Shown: positions 49,604-58,189 of the stretch, one piece after another | How positions within the stretch are numbered: the stretch's first letter is position 1 | How the letters are laid out: each line of letters begins with the position of its first letter | DNA from: Martelella alba | GTDB taxonomy: Bacteria > Pseudomonadota > Gammaproteobacteria > Enterobacterales > Enterobacteriaceae | DNA length: 64,000 nucleotides | Reading direction: 5' to 3' | Assembly: GCF_005217455.1 (NCBI RefSeq) | Contig: NZ_SZPQ01000003.1 | Span: 186,001-250,000, forward strand | Program-made: the position numbers and the translations under genes | Notes under the pieces: generated by a model | What the model saw: the letters and a program-made list of their open reading frames with translations, nothing else | What the model was told of the DNA's origin: nothing | Databases searched by the model: none

Positions 49604-50719
49604 ATGTCCGCAGAGTTGATCAGGGCGATGGCCCGAGGCGAGGCGCTGCAACTGGGCGCGTATAACGCGGGATTGTCCGATGAGGCCGTCCGCCGGCGGT
49701 TCAACGTCCCGCGCATCGCGCGACTGGCCAGTAATGAAAACCCCCTGGGCGCCGGTTTGCTGGCGCAAAAGGCGTTAAGCGACAGCGCCTCCCTCTGCGC
49801 CGTCTACCCCGACGCGGCCAGTCAAACGTTGCGCCAGGCCATCGCCCACCGCCTGGCCATGACGCCGGACCGGATCATCATGGGCAATGGTTCGGAAGAT
49901 ATTTTGAAGCTGCTTTGCCTGGCTTTTATCAAACCCGGCGATCGGGTGGTCACTTTACTGCCCTCATTCGGCCTGCATGTGCTCTACCCGCAGATGATGG
50001 GCGCCGATGTGACGCTGGTGCCCGTGGATGCGCGGATGCGTTATGATTTGCCCGCCTGGGAGCAGGCGCTGCGTTCGCCGGTTAAGATGATGATTTTCAG
50101 CAATCCTTCCAATCCGGTGGGCTGCATGCTTGATAACGGTGAATTCCGGCGGCTGATTGACGCGGCGCCCGCCGATTGCCTGCTGGTGGTGGACGAAGCT
50201 TATTACGAATATTGCGCCGACCTGGCCGATTATCCGGATAGCCTGGCGATTTTGCGGCGACAGCCCCGCCCGTGGATTGTCCTGCGCACGTTTTCCAAGG
50301 CCTATGGACTGGCGGGATTGCGGGTGGGCTACGGCCTGGCCGGCGACCCGGCCATCACGGATTTGCTCAATCGGGTACGCACGCCGTTTAATATCAATCG
50401 CGGCGCCCAGGCTGCGGCGCTGGCGGCGCTCGGCGATCAGGCGCACGTGCGCAAGAGCGTGGCGCATGTGCGCGCGCAACGGCGGGCATTGCAAAGCGCC
50501 CTGGCCGCCATGGGACTGGTCACGGCCCCTTCCCAGGCTAATTTCCTGTTTTGCCGCGTGCCGGAGGACGCCGCCGCCATTGCCGAAAAACTGCTGGCTT
50601 ACGGCGTTATCATCAAACCCTGGCTGGAAAACGGCTACCGGGACTGGCTGCGGGTATCCATTGGCGACGAGGCCGATCAACGGCAGTTCCTGACGGCGTT
50701 GGCCGGGGTATTGGCATGA
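49604..50719 (+). CDS. HisC-like pyridoxal-phosphate aminotransferase
   Basis: This 371-residue class I/II aminotransferase resembles histidinol-phosphate aminotransferase (HisC). The N-terminal VPRIARLASNENPLGAG is near residue 33 and IMGNGSEDILKLL is at about residue 107. The Asp of VVDEAYYEYC lies near residue 195, the PLP-binding Lys in TFSKAYGLAGLRVGYG at about residue 231, and a C-terminal Arg in RDWLRVSIG binds the substrate carboxylate. The start ATG at 49604 has AAAGGA upstream and a hut-type palindrome 26 bp before it. It overlaps the FMN enzyme gene. Transamination between histidine and imidazolepyruvate, or of an aromatic amino acid, would fit the neighbourhood. A biosynthetic HisC role is unlikely outside a his operon. 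Confidence 0.88.
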   Translation: MSAELIRAMARGEALQLGAYNAGLSDEAVRRRFNVPRIARLASNENPLGAGLLAQKALSDSASLCAVYPDAASQTLRQAIAHRLAMTPDRIIMGNGSEDILKLLCLAFIKPGDRVVTLLPSFGLHVLYPQMMGADVTLVPVDARMRYDLPAWEQALRSPVKMMIFSNPSNPVGCMLDNGEFRRLIDAAPADCLLVVDEAYYEYCADLADYPDSLAILRRQPRPWIVLRTFSKAYGLAGLRVGYGLAGDPAITDLLNRVRTPFNINRGAQAAALAALGDQAHVRKSVAHVRAQRRALQSALAAMGLVTAPSQANFLFCRVPEDAAAIAEKLLAYGVIIKPWLENGYRDWLRVSIGDEADQRQFLTALAGVLA

Positions 50720-51858
50720 TGGTCAATCTTGAGGATTACCGTCGACGCGCCCGGAAAATCCTGCCGTCATTCGTTTTTAACTATGTGGACGGCGGCGCGG
50801 ACGACGAGCGGACCCTGCGGGATAATCGCGCCGCGTTCGCCCGCTGGCAGTTTTTGGCGCCGGTGCTGAAAAACGCCAGTGTCCGCAGTTTGACGACGCA
50901 ATTGGGCGATACCGTCCTGGCGGCGCCATTTTTGATAGCGCCCACCGGCTATAACGGAATGCTGCGCCGCGGCGCGGATCTGATGCTGGCGCGCGCCGCC
51001 GGCCGCGCCGGCATCCCCTGGATTCAGAGCACGGTCTCCACCGTCTCGCTGGAAGAAGCGGCCGGCGGCCCGGCCGGCGCGCACTGGTTCCAGCTATATG
51101 TGCTCAAGGACCGTAACGTGACGAGGGATTTATTGCGGCGGGCCGAACAGGCCGGCTGCGCCAATCTGGTGGTTTCGGTGGATGCCGTGCATTTCGGCAA
51201 CCGCGAACGGGATATCCGCCATTACCGTCGGCCGATGAAGCTGTCCGTGGGCAGTTATCTGAATATCGCCTGCCATCCCGGTTGGGTCTGGCGCACGCTG
51301 GTGCCCGGCGGCGTGCCGGGCTTCGGTAACCTGCGGCCTTATTTACCGCCGCAATACCAGCGCGGGGTCGGCGGCGCGACCTATTTTGCCCGGCAAATGG
51401 ACGATACGCTGGATTGGGAAACGTTGCGCTGGATCCGGTCCTTGTGGCGGGGCCGGTGTTATGTCAAAGGCATTTCAACGGTGGAAGATGCGCTGGCGGC
51501 CGTGGCGGCCGGCGCGGACGGCCTGATGCTTTCCAATCATGGCGGACGCCAGTTGGACGGCAGCGTCAGTCCGCTGGCGGTATTGCCGGATGTCCGGCGG
51601 GCCTGCGGGCCCGCAGCGCGGATTCTCATTGATAGCGGCATCCGCCGCGGCACGGATATCATCAAGGCACTGGCGCTGGGCGCCGACGCGGTCCTGATTG
51701 GCCGGCCGTTGCTGTATGCGGTGGCCGTGGCGGGCGAGGCCGGCGCGGACCGGGCCATCGCAATGCTCAAGCAGGAGATCGATCGCACGCTGGCGCAGTT
51801 GGGATGCCGTAGCCTGTCGGAGCTTGGCCCGCATCTGTTGCGCCGGCGTGATGTCTGA
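50716..51858 (+). CDS. FMN-dependent alpha-hydroxyacid oxidase/dehydrogenase (lactate dehydrogenase-like)
   Basis: This 380-residue enzyme oxidises an L-2-hydroxy acid to the 2-oxo acid with FMN. Family motifs are PSFVFNYVDGGADDE (about residue 16), the FMN-contact APTGYNGMLRRGADL (about 75), HWFQLYVLKDR (about 121) and the active-site His in LSNHGGRQLDG (about 273), with the Lys of CYVKGISTVED. The start ATG (50716, or 50719) overlaps the aminotransferase stop, so both are translated together. It is well placed to turn a hydroxy acid into the oxo acid that the aminotransferase then aminates. In the HutC setting imidazole-lactate to imidazolepyruvate to histidine is the natural reading, but phenyllactate or others are possible. 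Confidence 0.9.
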   Translation: MMVNLEDYRRRARKILPSFVFNYVDGGADDERTLRDNRAAFARWQFLAPVLKNASVRSLTTQLGDTVLAAPFLIAPTGYNGMLRRGADLMLARAAGRAGIPWIQSTVSTVSLEEAAGGPAGAHWFQLYVLKDRNVTRDLLRRAEQAGCANLVVSVDAVHFGNRERDIRHYRRPMKLSVGSYLNIACHPGWVWRTLVPGGVPGFGNLRPYLPPQYQRGVGGATYFARQMDDTLDWETLRWIRSLWRGRCYVKGISTVEDALAAVAAGADGLMLSNHGGRQLDGSVSPLAVLPDVRRACGPAARILIDSGIRRGTDIIKALALGADAVLIGRPLLYAVAVAGEAGADRAIAMLKQEIDRTLAQLGCRSLSELGPHLLRRRDV

Positions 51859-52064
51859 CCCCGGCCATCGCCATTGTCTTACCCATGGCAAATGCGGGAT
51901 CCTTCCTGTCATCGGCTGACGCCCCCTGCGGGTAAAAAGCAAGCCAGACGATTTCTGGTCACGGCGTATTACGGAAGAACACCGATGGGTGTACGCATTT
52001 AGGCCGACGCACTACTGATTGCGGCCTGTCGTTACCACCAGTGTTATGACATCCGGGGCAGCGG

Positions 52065-52880
52065 TTAGCGGTCGAACGGCGGGGCGCCGGCCAGCACCTG
52101 GTCGATAATATCCAGCACCGCTTCGCTATTATTGTCGCCCGCCGGGTAACGGGCGATGCGTTTTATATCCGACCCGGCGTTGGCCATGGCGAAGCTATAA
52201 CCGGCGCGGGCCAGCATTTCCCGATCGTTTCCGCTATCGCCCACCGCCACGACCTCGTCGTCCCGGATGTGCCAGCGCGCCTGCAATAATTGCAAGCCAT
52301 GGCCTTTATGGGTGCCGGGAATGATCAAATCGACAAAGCCAAACCCGCTGGTGACCGGCGTGACCGTGCCGTTGAGCACCCGTTCCAGATGGGACTTGAG
52401 ATCGGGAATACGCCGATCTGATAACGTCAGGGCAAACTTGAAAATATTATCCTCAATTTCCCGCCGGTCCTGATAGCGCTTGAGGCGATAATAATGCCGG
52501 GACATCAATTCGACGATGGGTTCCGGCGTTTGCCGGCGCATCCAGGCGTTTTCCTTACCACACACCACGGTATGCACATCGCCCGCCTGTTCCAGTTCAT
52601 CCAGCACCGCGAAAACCGTGGACAGGGGAAGATGGCCGCAGAAGACCTGTTCCTTGCCGTCCAACACATAAGCGCCGTTCTCCGCCACGAAGGCAATATC
52701 GTCGGCGATTGCCGGGAAAAAACGCCTCAGCTGATAATATTGGTTGCCGCTGGCGACGACGAAGCGTATCCCCCGTGACCGCAAGGCTCGGTATTGCGCG
52801 GCAAATCGCGCCTGGTTGTAGTTTTTTTCATCATCAAGAAACGTACCGTCCATATCGACGGCGATAAGTTTTACTGTCAC
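52065..52880 (-). CDS. ybiV: HAD-family sugar phosphatase YbiV
   Basis: This 271-residue Cof-type HAD phosphatase matches E. coli YbiV (SupH), which dephosphorylates sugar phosphates such as ribose-5-phosphate and erythrose-4-phosphate. Motif I is AVDMDGTFLDD, motif II VVASGNQYYQLRRFFP, and motif IV AVGDSGNDREMLARAGYSFA, with TSGFGFVDLIIPGTHKG between them. The start is a GTG at 52880 with AGGTG upstream. It is a single gene with short flanks that hold nothing clear. No defect is visible. Confidence 0.92.
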   Translation of the reverse strand: MTVKLIAVDMDGTFLDDEKNYNQARFAAQYRALRSRGIRFVVASGNQYYQLRRFFPAIADDIAFVAENGAYVLDGKEQVFCGHLPLSTVFAVLDELEQAGDVHTVVCGKENAWMRRQTPEPIVELMSRHYYRLKRYQDRREIEDNIFKFALTLSDRRIPDLKSHLERVLNGTVTPVTSGFGFVDLIIPGTHKGHGLQLLQARWHIRDDEVVAVGDSGNDREMLARAGYSFAMANAGSDIKRIARYPAGDNNSEAVLDIIDQVLAGAPPFDR

Positions 52881-53096
52881 TCGGGCACCTTTGCGTCAAA
52901 TTGAGACTGACCCCCTCGCCTTTATCTCCCGTAGGCATTGTACCCGGATCGCGACGGTTTGTGCGGGAAGAAAACGCATCGGCCGCTAAAGGCCCGCCAT
53001 GGCGGACCTGTGGGAAATGCGGCGGGTGCCGTCATGGGCGGGCGCCCCCGGCCGTGGCGCGCCGCCAGGCGGGAACCCATGGCGCCGGATAGCGTA

Positions 53097-53474
53097 TCAG
53101 AAAATAAAGGAGATCAGGGCGAAGCCGGCAAAGGTCATCAGCAACGAACCCAGCAAATGGGTAAAGACCGAGGTGATTGCCCAAAGATAATTACCGTTTT
53201 GCAACAGCGTAATGATTTCGGCCGAAAAGGTGGAAAAAGTGGTCAAACCTCCGCAAAAACCGGTGGTGATCATCACTTTCCAGGCCGGATCCAGTCCTGG
53301 GTATTTCACGAAAAAGGCCAGGGCCGATCCGATGATGAAGCCGCCCAGCAGGTTCACCATTAGCGTGCCGGGGGGCAGGGTGGGAAACAGGGGATTGATC
53401 CACATTGATATCAGAAAACGGGCCGCGCAACCGACGCCCCCCCCAATCATTACGGCTATAAGCGAATACAACAT
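53097..53474 (-). CDS. crcB: CrcB, fluoride ion channel (Fluc)
   Basis: This 125-residue four-helix protein forms a dual-topology dimeric channel that releases fluoride. The signatures are VNLLGGFIIGSALAFF (Asn of the pore) and ITTGFCGGLTTFSTFSAEI (the central TTFST region). The sequence closely follows E. coli CrcB. I chose the ATG at 53474, with GAGG 5 bases upstream, which matches the E. coli start; an upstream frame extends to 53498. The 72 bp to the next gene show no fluoride riboswitch. It lies after the Usp gene of the MutS-like block and may be cotranscribed with it. Confidence 0.93.
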   Translation of the reverse strand: MLYSLIAVMIGGGVGCAARFLISMWINPLFPTLPPGTLMVNLLGGFIIGSALAFFVKYPGLDPAWKVMITTGFCGGLTTFSTFSAEIITLLQNGNYLWAITSVFTHLLGSLLMTFAGFALISFIF

Positions 53475-53546
53475 TGATGCCTCGAATAGAACAGTCAATA
53501 AAGCAATGTGATTTTTATGGGAAGATATTACATGAATTTACTACCG

Positions 53547-53972
53547 TTATTCCATTTTGAGATGTTTGATAAGAATATCCACGGACAGGTGATTGATGTA
53601 ATCCATCGAGCCGGATGTCAATACACCCATAAAACGATTGTGATGACCGGTAATCACCAGGTCGATGGACTTGTCGGCAACCAGCGCCCGCAGTTCATCG
53701 AACCGGCGCATGGACACCAGCTCCAGGGTATCGACCGGATAGGCGACGGCCCCGGCCACCCGGCTTAGCATGTTTTTGGCGGCAATGACATCCTGGGCCT
53801 CGCGATCATCCATCAGGCTGTCAGAAACATAGTTCATAAGGCGCCAGTCCGACTGGATATGACCCAGCGTAATTTTCATGTCCGAATCGGCGGCCAGTTC
53901 AACAGCCGCGGCAAGCAATATCGCGCCGTCCTGCTCATCATGGGCCAATACCAGGGCGTGGTGGTAATACAT
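53547..53972 (-). CDS. Universal stress protein (UspA family), first paralogue
   Basis: This 141-residue protein has a Usp fold, with MNYVSDSLMDDREAQDVIAA and VITGHHNRFMGVL. The normal ATP-binding pattern (GxxGx9GS) is not recognisable; the GHHNR motif resembles UspC/UspD. The start is the ATG at 53972 with AAAGG upstream. It lies 5 bp downstream of the second MutS-like gene, so both are cotranscribed. It is clearly a paralogue of the Usp gene at 57715 beyond the MutS genes. A partner role for the ATPases is suggested. Confidence 0.85.
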   Translation of the reverse strand: MYYHHALVLAHDEQDGAILLAAAVELAADSDMKITLGHIQSDWRLMNYVSDSLMDDREAQDVIAAKNMLSRVAGAVAYPVDTLELVSMRRFDELRALVADKSIDLVITGHHNRFMGVLTSGSMDYINHLSVDILIKHLKME

Positions 53973-53977
53973 AATAA

Positions 53978-55603
53978 TCACCTTTCAGGTTGTGAAGAAA
54001 AATCGCCGCCGGCCGCGTCGGGATCGCGGTTAACCGCCAAGGCCGGCGCCGGCCTTGGCGAGCGGGCGGCGGTCGAAAAAATCCTGGCATACACATCCTC
54101 GCCATAACTGCTGTCCTCCGGCTCACCTGGACGGATGCGAAACGTGCGTTCACCGTCGCGTTTACGCTCGGCCACCAGGAATTCCGCGGCGGGATGACCG
54201 GCCTGATAGAGTTCGCCGGCGAATTCCGATAAATGCGTGACCATAAAGATTTTGATATGGTTTTCGGCCAGCGCGCGGGTAATTTCCCCGCAAATCAGCG
54301 ACCCCTCCCGGCTGTTGGTGGCGGCGAACGATTCGTTGAAAAATACGGCGGCATGAGGCGTGACGGCATCGATGATGCCGTTCATCCGATCCAATTCCTC
54401 ATCAAGCTTGCCGCTTTTCATGGCGGCGTCTTCCTCCTTTTTGAAGTGGGAAAAAAGCCCGCTGGCGACCCCGGCGCTAAAACGGCGGGCGCAAACGAAC
54501 AAGCCGCATTGCATCATGAGATGGGCGGTGGCCACGCTCCTCAGCCAGGTGGTTTTGCCGCCCTGGTTGGCGCCGGTGACAATATAGACGCCATGCCGGC
54601 ATGCCGCCAGCGAATTGGGCAACGCGCTGCCCGGCAACGTGATCGCCAGGACGGCCTCATACAAATCGTCAAATTCCAGCAGGGATTGTCCGGCGGGATG
54701 CGGGGTGGGGAAGCACACGGCGATGCCTTGTTCCTGTAACGCGGCGTAAAGGCGCGCGCCGGCCAGGTAAAACGCCAGTTCCCGGCGCAAGGTCTGCAAA
54801 AAAACCAGTATGTGCTCCACTGATTGGGATAAGGCATTGGCGATGAGGACAATTCCCCGATCGCCCAACTCGCTGAATATCCGGGCCCCGGCTTCGTCGC
54901 GATCCGCCAGGCGGACGGTAAACGCGGCCCGGCGGCGTGAAAACAGCGCCGTGCGCCAGGCAGCGAGAACCGCGGCGGGATGGCGGCAAAATCGCCAAAA
55001 GGAGACCGGCTCGGGAGGTTTTCTCAACACATAGCGCTCGCCGATGTTGCCGGCGCCAAGACGGGCGCCGACCTTTATCGCGCGGTATTTTTTCAACAGC
55101 GCGATATGCCGCCCGGCGGTGCGGAGATAATCATCGCCAACCTCGGCCATCAGCGTGGCGAACAGCCCATTAAAACCGGCGGAGCTGAAATTGCCGGTTT
55201 CGCTTTCGGCCACTCGCCTAAGTTCCGCCAGTTTATCGAAAAAGAAAAACAGCACATTGATGGAGCCGTACAGGACAGCGGAAGGGTAATTGCTGAAAAT
55301 CCCCACATGCAGCGCTTTTTTTTCCATCTCGATACAGTCGGTCACGATGGCGTATAACCTGGCGATGGCGGCCTGGTTGCGGATACTGTCGGCCAGCGCC
55401 GCTTGACGATAAAGTATGGCGTCCCGCTCCGTAAGACTGTCCATTACCGCCGCCGCCACGACTTCGCGGGTAAATGTATCGCCGTCCGCCAGTCGGTCGA
55501 ACAACGTATCCAGGGACAAATCCGCCATCAGCGTTTTCTGCCGGGGAGTGAATTGCCGAACGACGGTGAAATCGCGGTCTTTGAACATCAGATGGGATTG
55601 CAT
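53978..55603 (-). CDS. MutS-like ATPase, second of a tandem pair (unknown function)
   Basis: This 541-residue protein resembles the helical clamp/lever and ATPase (domain V) parts of MutS but lacks the N-terminal mismatch-recognition and connector domains. Walker A is TGANQGGKTTWLRSVA (about residue 345). The Walker B region reads AVFFNESFAATNSREGSL, with Asn where most MutS proteins have Asp, and an active-site-like THLSEFAG follows. Family members of this kind have no established role; mismatch repair is doubtful. The start ATG at 55603 has GAGG upstream and overlaps the end of the other MutS-like gene by 16 bases; a second ATG at 55588 forms a TGATG overlap. The two probably form a heterodimer. 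Confidence 0.84.
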   Translation of the reverse strand: MQSHLMFKDRDFTVVRQFTPRQKTLMADLSLDTLFDRLADGDTFTREVVAAAVMDSLTERDAILYRQAALADSIRNQAAIARLYAIVTDCIEMEKKALHVGIFSNYPSAVLYGSINVLFFFFDKLAELRRVAESETGNFSSAGFNGLFATLMAEVGDDYLRTAGRHIALLKKYRAIKVGARLGAGNIGERYVLRKPPEPVSFWRFCRHPAAVLAAWRTALFSRRRAAFTVRLADRDEAGARIFSELGDRGIVLIANALSQSVEHILVFLQTLRRELAFYLAGARLYAALQEQGIAVCFPTPHPAGQSLLEFDDLYEAVLAITLPGSALPNSLAACRHGVYIVTGANQGGKTTWLRSVATAHLMMQCGLFVCARRFSAGVASGLFSHFKKEEDAAMKSGKLDEELDRMNGIIDAVTPHAAVFFNESFAATNSREGSLICGEITRALAENHIKIFMVTHLSEFAGELYQAGHPAAEFLVAERKRDGERTFRIRPGEPEDSSYGEDVYARIFSTAARSPRPAPALAVNRDPDAAGGDFSSQPER

Positions 55604-57129
55604 GATGCCAACCTCTGGCTGAGTATTTCATAGGTCAGCCCGTATTTTTCCACCAGCGTCCGGGAAAAGGCCCGGCCGTCCGCCGCTTTACGGCATATCT
55701 TGAAGGACCGTCGTTCGCTGTCGGCCATCAGGCTCATCATACTCACCACCTTGTCGCTGATGGCGGTCAATTCATCAATGAAGGTCACATACACCGCCAG
55801 CGCGCCGCGGGCAAGGATGCCTTCGATAACCTTGCCGCCAAGGAAAACGGCATCCTTGGCAGTGGTGGAGTTGAAAACTTCGTTAAGGATGATCAGGGAG
55901 GACGCGGTGCTGTCGGCCAGGATCCGCTGAATGCCGAGCAAGTCCTCTTCCAGTTTGCCGTGCAGATTGACCACCCGTTCCGATTTCTCAAACTGGGTGA
56001 AAATGTTGTCGCACAGCAAAAGCCGCGCCTGGCGGCCAGGCACGGGGCAGCCGATGGCCGTCAGATGGTGCAACTGGCCCACCATTCTGGCAAAGGTCGT
56101 CTTGCCCCCCTGGTTGGGGCCGGTGATAACCCCTATGCGCTCATTGCCATTCAGGGAAAAATCGTTACCGACCACCGCCATGTCCTTGGCGATGAGATTC
56201 CAGGCCAACATCGCATCAAACCCATCATGGCAAAAGATTGCCTTGGAATCGGTGGCTATCTCGGGGCGACAAAAGGGCAAGCCCGTTTTAATCAGCCTGT
56301 CCATAAAATCCGCATAACAGACGTAAAACTGGATCTCTTTATCAAAGCGCGCAAAGGTCTTTGGAATGAACTCGGCATAGTCATGATAAAATGCCGCCAG
56401 TTCCGTGAATTCGTCGTGGTATAACCGCGCCAGACAGTCGAGAATCTCCCCCTCAATGTGATTCATTTCCGCCGGCACCGGCGGCACTTTCAAGCGATCC
56501 TGCGCGGATGTGGCCACGAACGCCTGGAACAGATGCAAAATCTCTTCGCTGTAATTCACCGGGTCATCGTCCCGATCGATGTCTATCGTGTTGCCCCGGA
56601 TAAGCAGGCTATAACGGAGTCGGGACAATGTCGCCGTCAACGCCGATGCCCGGCGGCAAAGCTCGCGGTAAGCGGTGCTTTGCCGATACGCCCGCACATA
56701 ATCGGAAAAATGCCTTAGCCCCGCCGAGCGCGGAACCACGGCGGACAATCCCTCGCCCAGAGCGTCGATGGCGGCGCTGTAACGGGTGACCGCCGTGAGA
56801 TGCCAGCGGGTTTGATTATGCAGGTACCCGCGTTTTGCGTTTTTGGCGAGAATGTCGCGCAGGCCTTGCATGTCGCGCGCGAAGGTTTTGATAAGCGCAT
56901 TGACGGCCGGTTCCCGCACATCGTCCATGATTGCCTGGCGGTAACGCACCACGTCGGCCGAGGTTTCCCGGTGATAAAATACCGGCGCAAGGTGATATTC
57001 TTCCCGGCCTTCGGTAAGGACCGCAATCAACTGATCCAGATTGAGGTCGTGAAAATAGCCGGGGGGGCCGTTATCCGCCAGGGGTTCTGCGGGATAATCA
57101 TCGGGGTAAAGAATGCTATTGAAGGACAT
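55588..57129 (-). CDS. MutS-like ATPase, first of a tandem pair (unknown function)
   Basis: This 513-residue protein has the same two-part plan, a helical region and a C-terminal MutS-type ATPase. Walker A is TGPNQGGKTTFARMVGQLHH (about residue 340). The signature-like loop is DNIFTQFEKSERVVNLHGKL, and Walker B is SLIILNEVFNSTTAKDA, again with Asn-Glu. The dimer interface and lever may differ from its partner, since the two share the fold but have different sequences. No DNA-mismatch domain is present. The ATG at 57129 has AAGGA 7 bases upstream. Divergent from the second Usp gene, with a 585 bp region containing a 41 bp direct repeat between them. Confidence 0.84.
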   Translation of the reverse strand: MSFNSILYPDDYPAEPLADNGPPGYFHDLNLDQLIAVLTEGREEYHLAPVFYHRETSADVVRYRQAIMDDVREPAVNALIKTFARDMQGLRDILAKNAKRGYLHNQTRWHLTAVTRYSAAIDALGEGLSAVVPRSAGLRHFSDYVRAYRQSTAYRELCRRASALTATLSRLRYSLLIRGNTIDIDRDDDPVNYSEEILHLFQAFVATSAQDRLKVPPVPAEMNHIEGEILDCLARLYHDEFTELAAFYHDYAEFIPKTFARFDKEIQFYVCYADFMDRLIKTGLPFCRPEIATDSKAIFCHDGFDAMLAWNLIAKDMAVVGNDFSLNGNERIGVITGPNQGGKTTFARMVGQLHHLTAIGCPVPGRQARLLLCDNIFTQFEKSERVVNLHGKLEEDLLGIQRILADSTASSLIILNEVFNSTTAKDAVFLGGKVIEGILARGALAVYVTFIDELTAISDKVVSMMSLMADSERRSFKICRKAADGRAFSRTLVEKYGLTYEILSQRLASCNPI

Positions 57130-57714
57130 GGCGATTCCTTAATGCCGGACAACGGACGACGGGCGACGGTGTAACTCTGGCGGGTTCGGCAATGCCGGAG
57201 GCGGTCCATAAGCCAACGACGGATAAACGCCGTGGTGGAACAGGCGTTGTAAAAAGGCAAAACGTGCTAACGCAGGCATGACCTGACATACATCCCCCTT
57301 AACGGTAAGGAACAGTGCATATCAGGTGTCATCAGCGGCTATTCGCGGTTGGGTAAGGCGAACACCATCGCCTTTGCTAATCAGTGTAGCCGGGCTTTGC
57401 CGCGCGTTCAACGGCATTTTTCCCCACAGGGAATTAAACCAGCCGCCCCTGGCCGCCGGACGGATTTTATGTTCAGCGGTCCATTCCATGGGATATTCTC
57501 CAGCCGTCCCTGGTCGCCGGACAGATTTGCTTGTGCGCGGTAAAAATCGGCCTGCCGTCGCAGTACGCGTTTTCCCCGGTGGCTACACTTAAGGGGTAGC
57601 GATATTCCATCTGAACGGAAACCCGGCGCCGGGAAGCATCGGCGCTCAGGGCGGCGCAGCGATAATCCGGCGTCCGGCAGACCGTCGTCAAGGTCGACGG
57701 TAAGGGGAGTGATG
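57130..57714. other. Divergent intergenic region with a 41 bp imperfect direct repeat
   Basis: No gene is convincing in 585 bp between the MutS-like operon and the second Usp gene. Two 41 bp repeats, at 57440-57480 and 57501-57541 (61 bp apart), begin CAGCCGCCCCTGGCCGCCGG and CAGCCGTCCCTGGTCGCCGG. They match strongly over about 28 bases and again at GCGGT. They could be binding sites or remnants of a small repeat element. The divergent promoters must lie here. Confidence 0.55.
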
Positions 57715-58128
57715 ATGAACGCCTATAAGCACATCCTTATCCTGGTGCAGAATGAAAACGATGGCGCGGTATTGTTGCAACGCGCCGAATCCATTGCCGC
57801 GGGGCGAAAGGCGGATGTCCTGCTGGCGCATATCACGGAAAACTACCGAGCGATGAATTATGTCGGCGATTCCCTGTATAACGATGTGCAGTCGCGGGAA
57901 GTGATCGCCGCCATGTTCAGCCGGCTGTGCAGCAAAACCACCATCCCTTTTATGGTCAAGGAACTGGTCACGTTATCCCGATTCAAGGATATCGCCGAGC
58001 TGGTAGTCCGGCATAATATCGAGCTGGTCATGCTGGGACATCACAACCGGTCATGGGGCGTGTGTTCGTCTTTCTCATTCGAGTTCATCAATGAACTGCC
58101 GGTGGATTTTCTGGTCATTCATACCTGA
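57715..58128 (+). CDS. Universal stress protein (UspA family), second paralogue
   Basis: This 137-residue Usp-fold protein shares NYVGDSLYNDVQSREVIAA and LVMLGHHNRSWGV with the paralogue at 53547-53972 on the far side of the MutS-like pair. I start at 57715 because AAGGGGA lies 6 bases upstream; ATG and GTG codons immediately before it are alternatives. It is divergent from the MutS-like genes and ends 61 bp from the convergent pyrophosphatase gene. Confidence 0.86.
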   Translation: MNAYKHILILVQNENDGAVLLQRAESIAAGRKADVLLAHITENYRAMNYVGDSLYNDVQSREVIAAMFSRLCSKTTIPFMVKELVTLSRFKDIAELVVRHNIELVMLGHHNRSWGVCSSFSFEFINELPVDFLVIHT

Positions 58129-58133
58129 TGGCC

Positions 58134-58182
58134 GGTTTGTCGGCGCGAGAGCCGAAACAAGACATGACCCTCGCGCCAAACC
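58134..58182. terminator. Inverted repeat between the convergent usp and pyrophosphatase genes
   Basis: GGTTT and GGCGCGAG (58134-58138, 58142-58149) pair with CTCGCGCC and AAACC (58170-58182) to give a 13 bp stem with one bulge and a 20-base loop. It lies just between the two stop codons and probably ends both transcripts, although there is no T-run. Confidence 0.45.
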
Positions 58183-58189
58183 GCGCTGA

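Noticed and set aside
53475-53546. Fluoride riboswitch upstream of crcB
   Set aside because: The 72 bp upstream of crcB do not show the conserved riboswitch core, and crcB may be transcribed with the preceding Usp gene.
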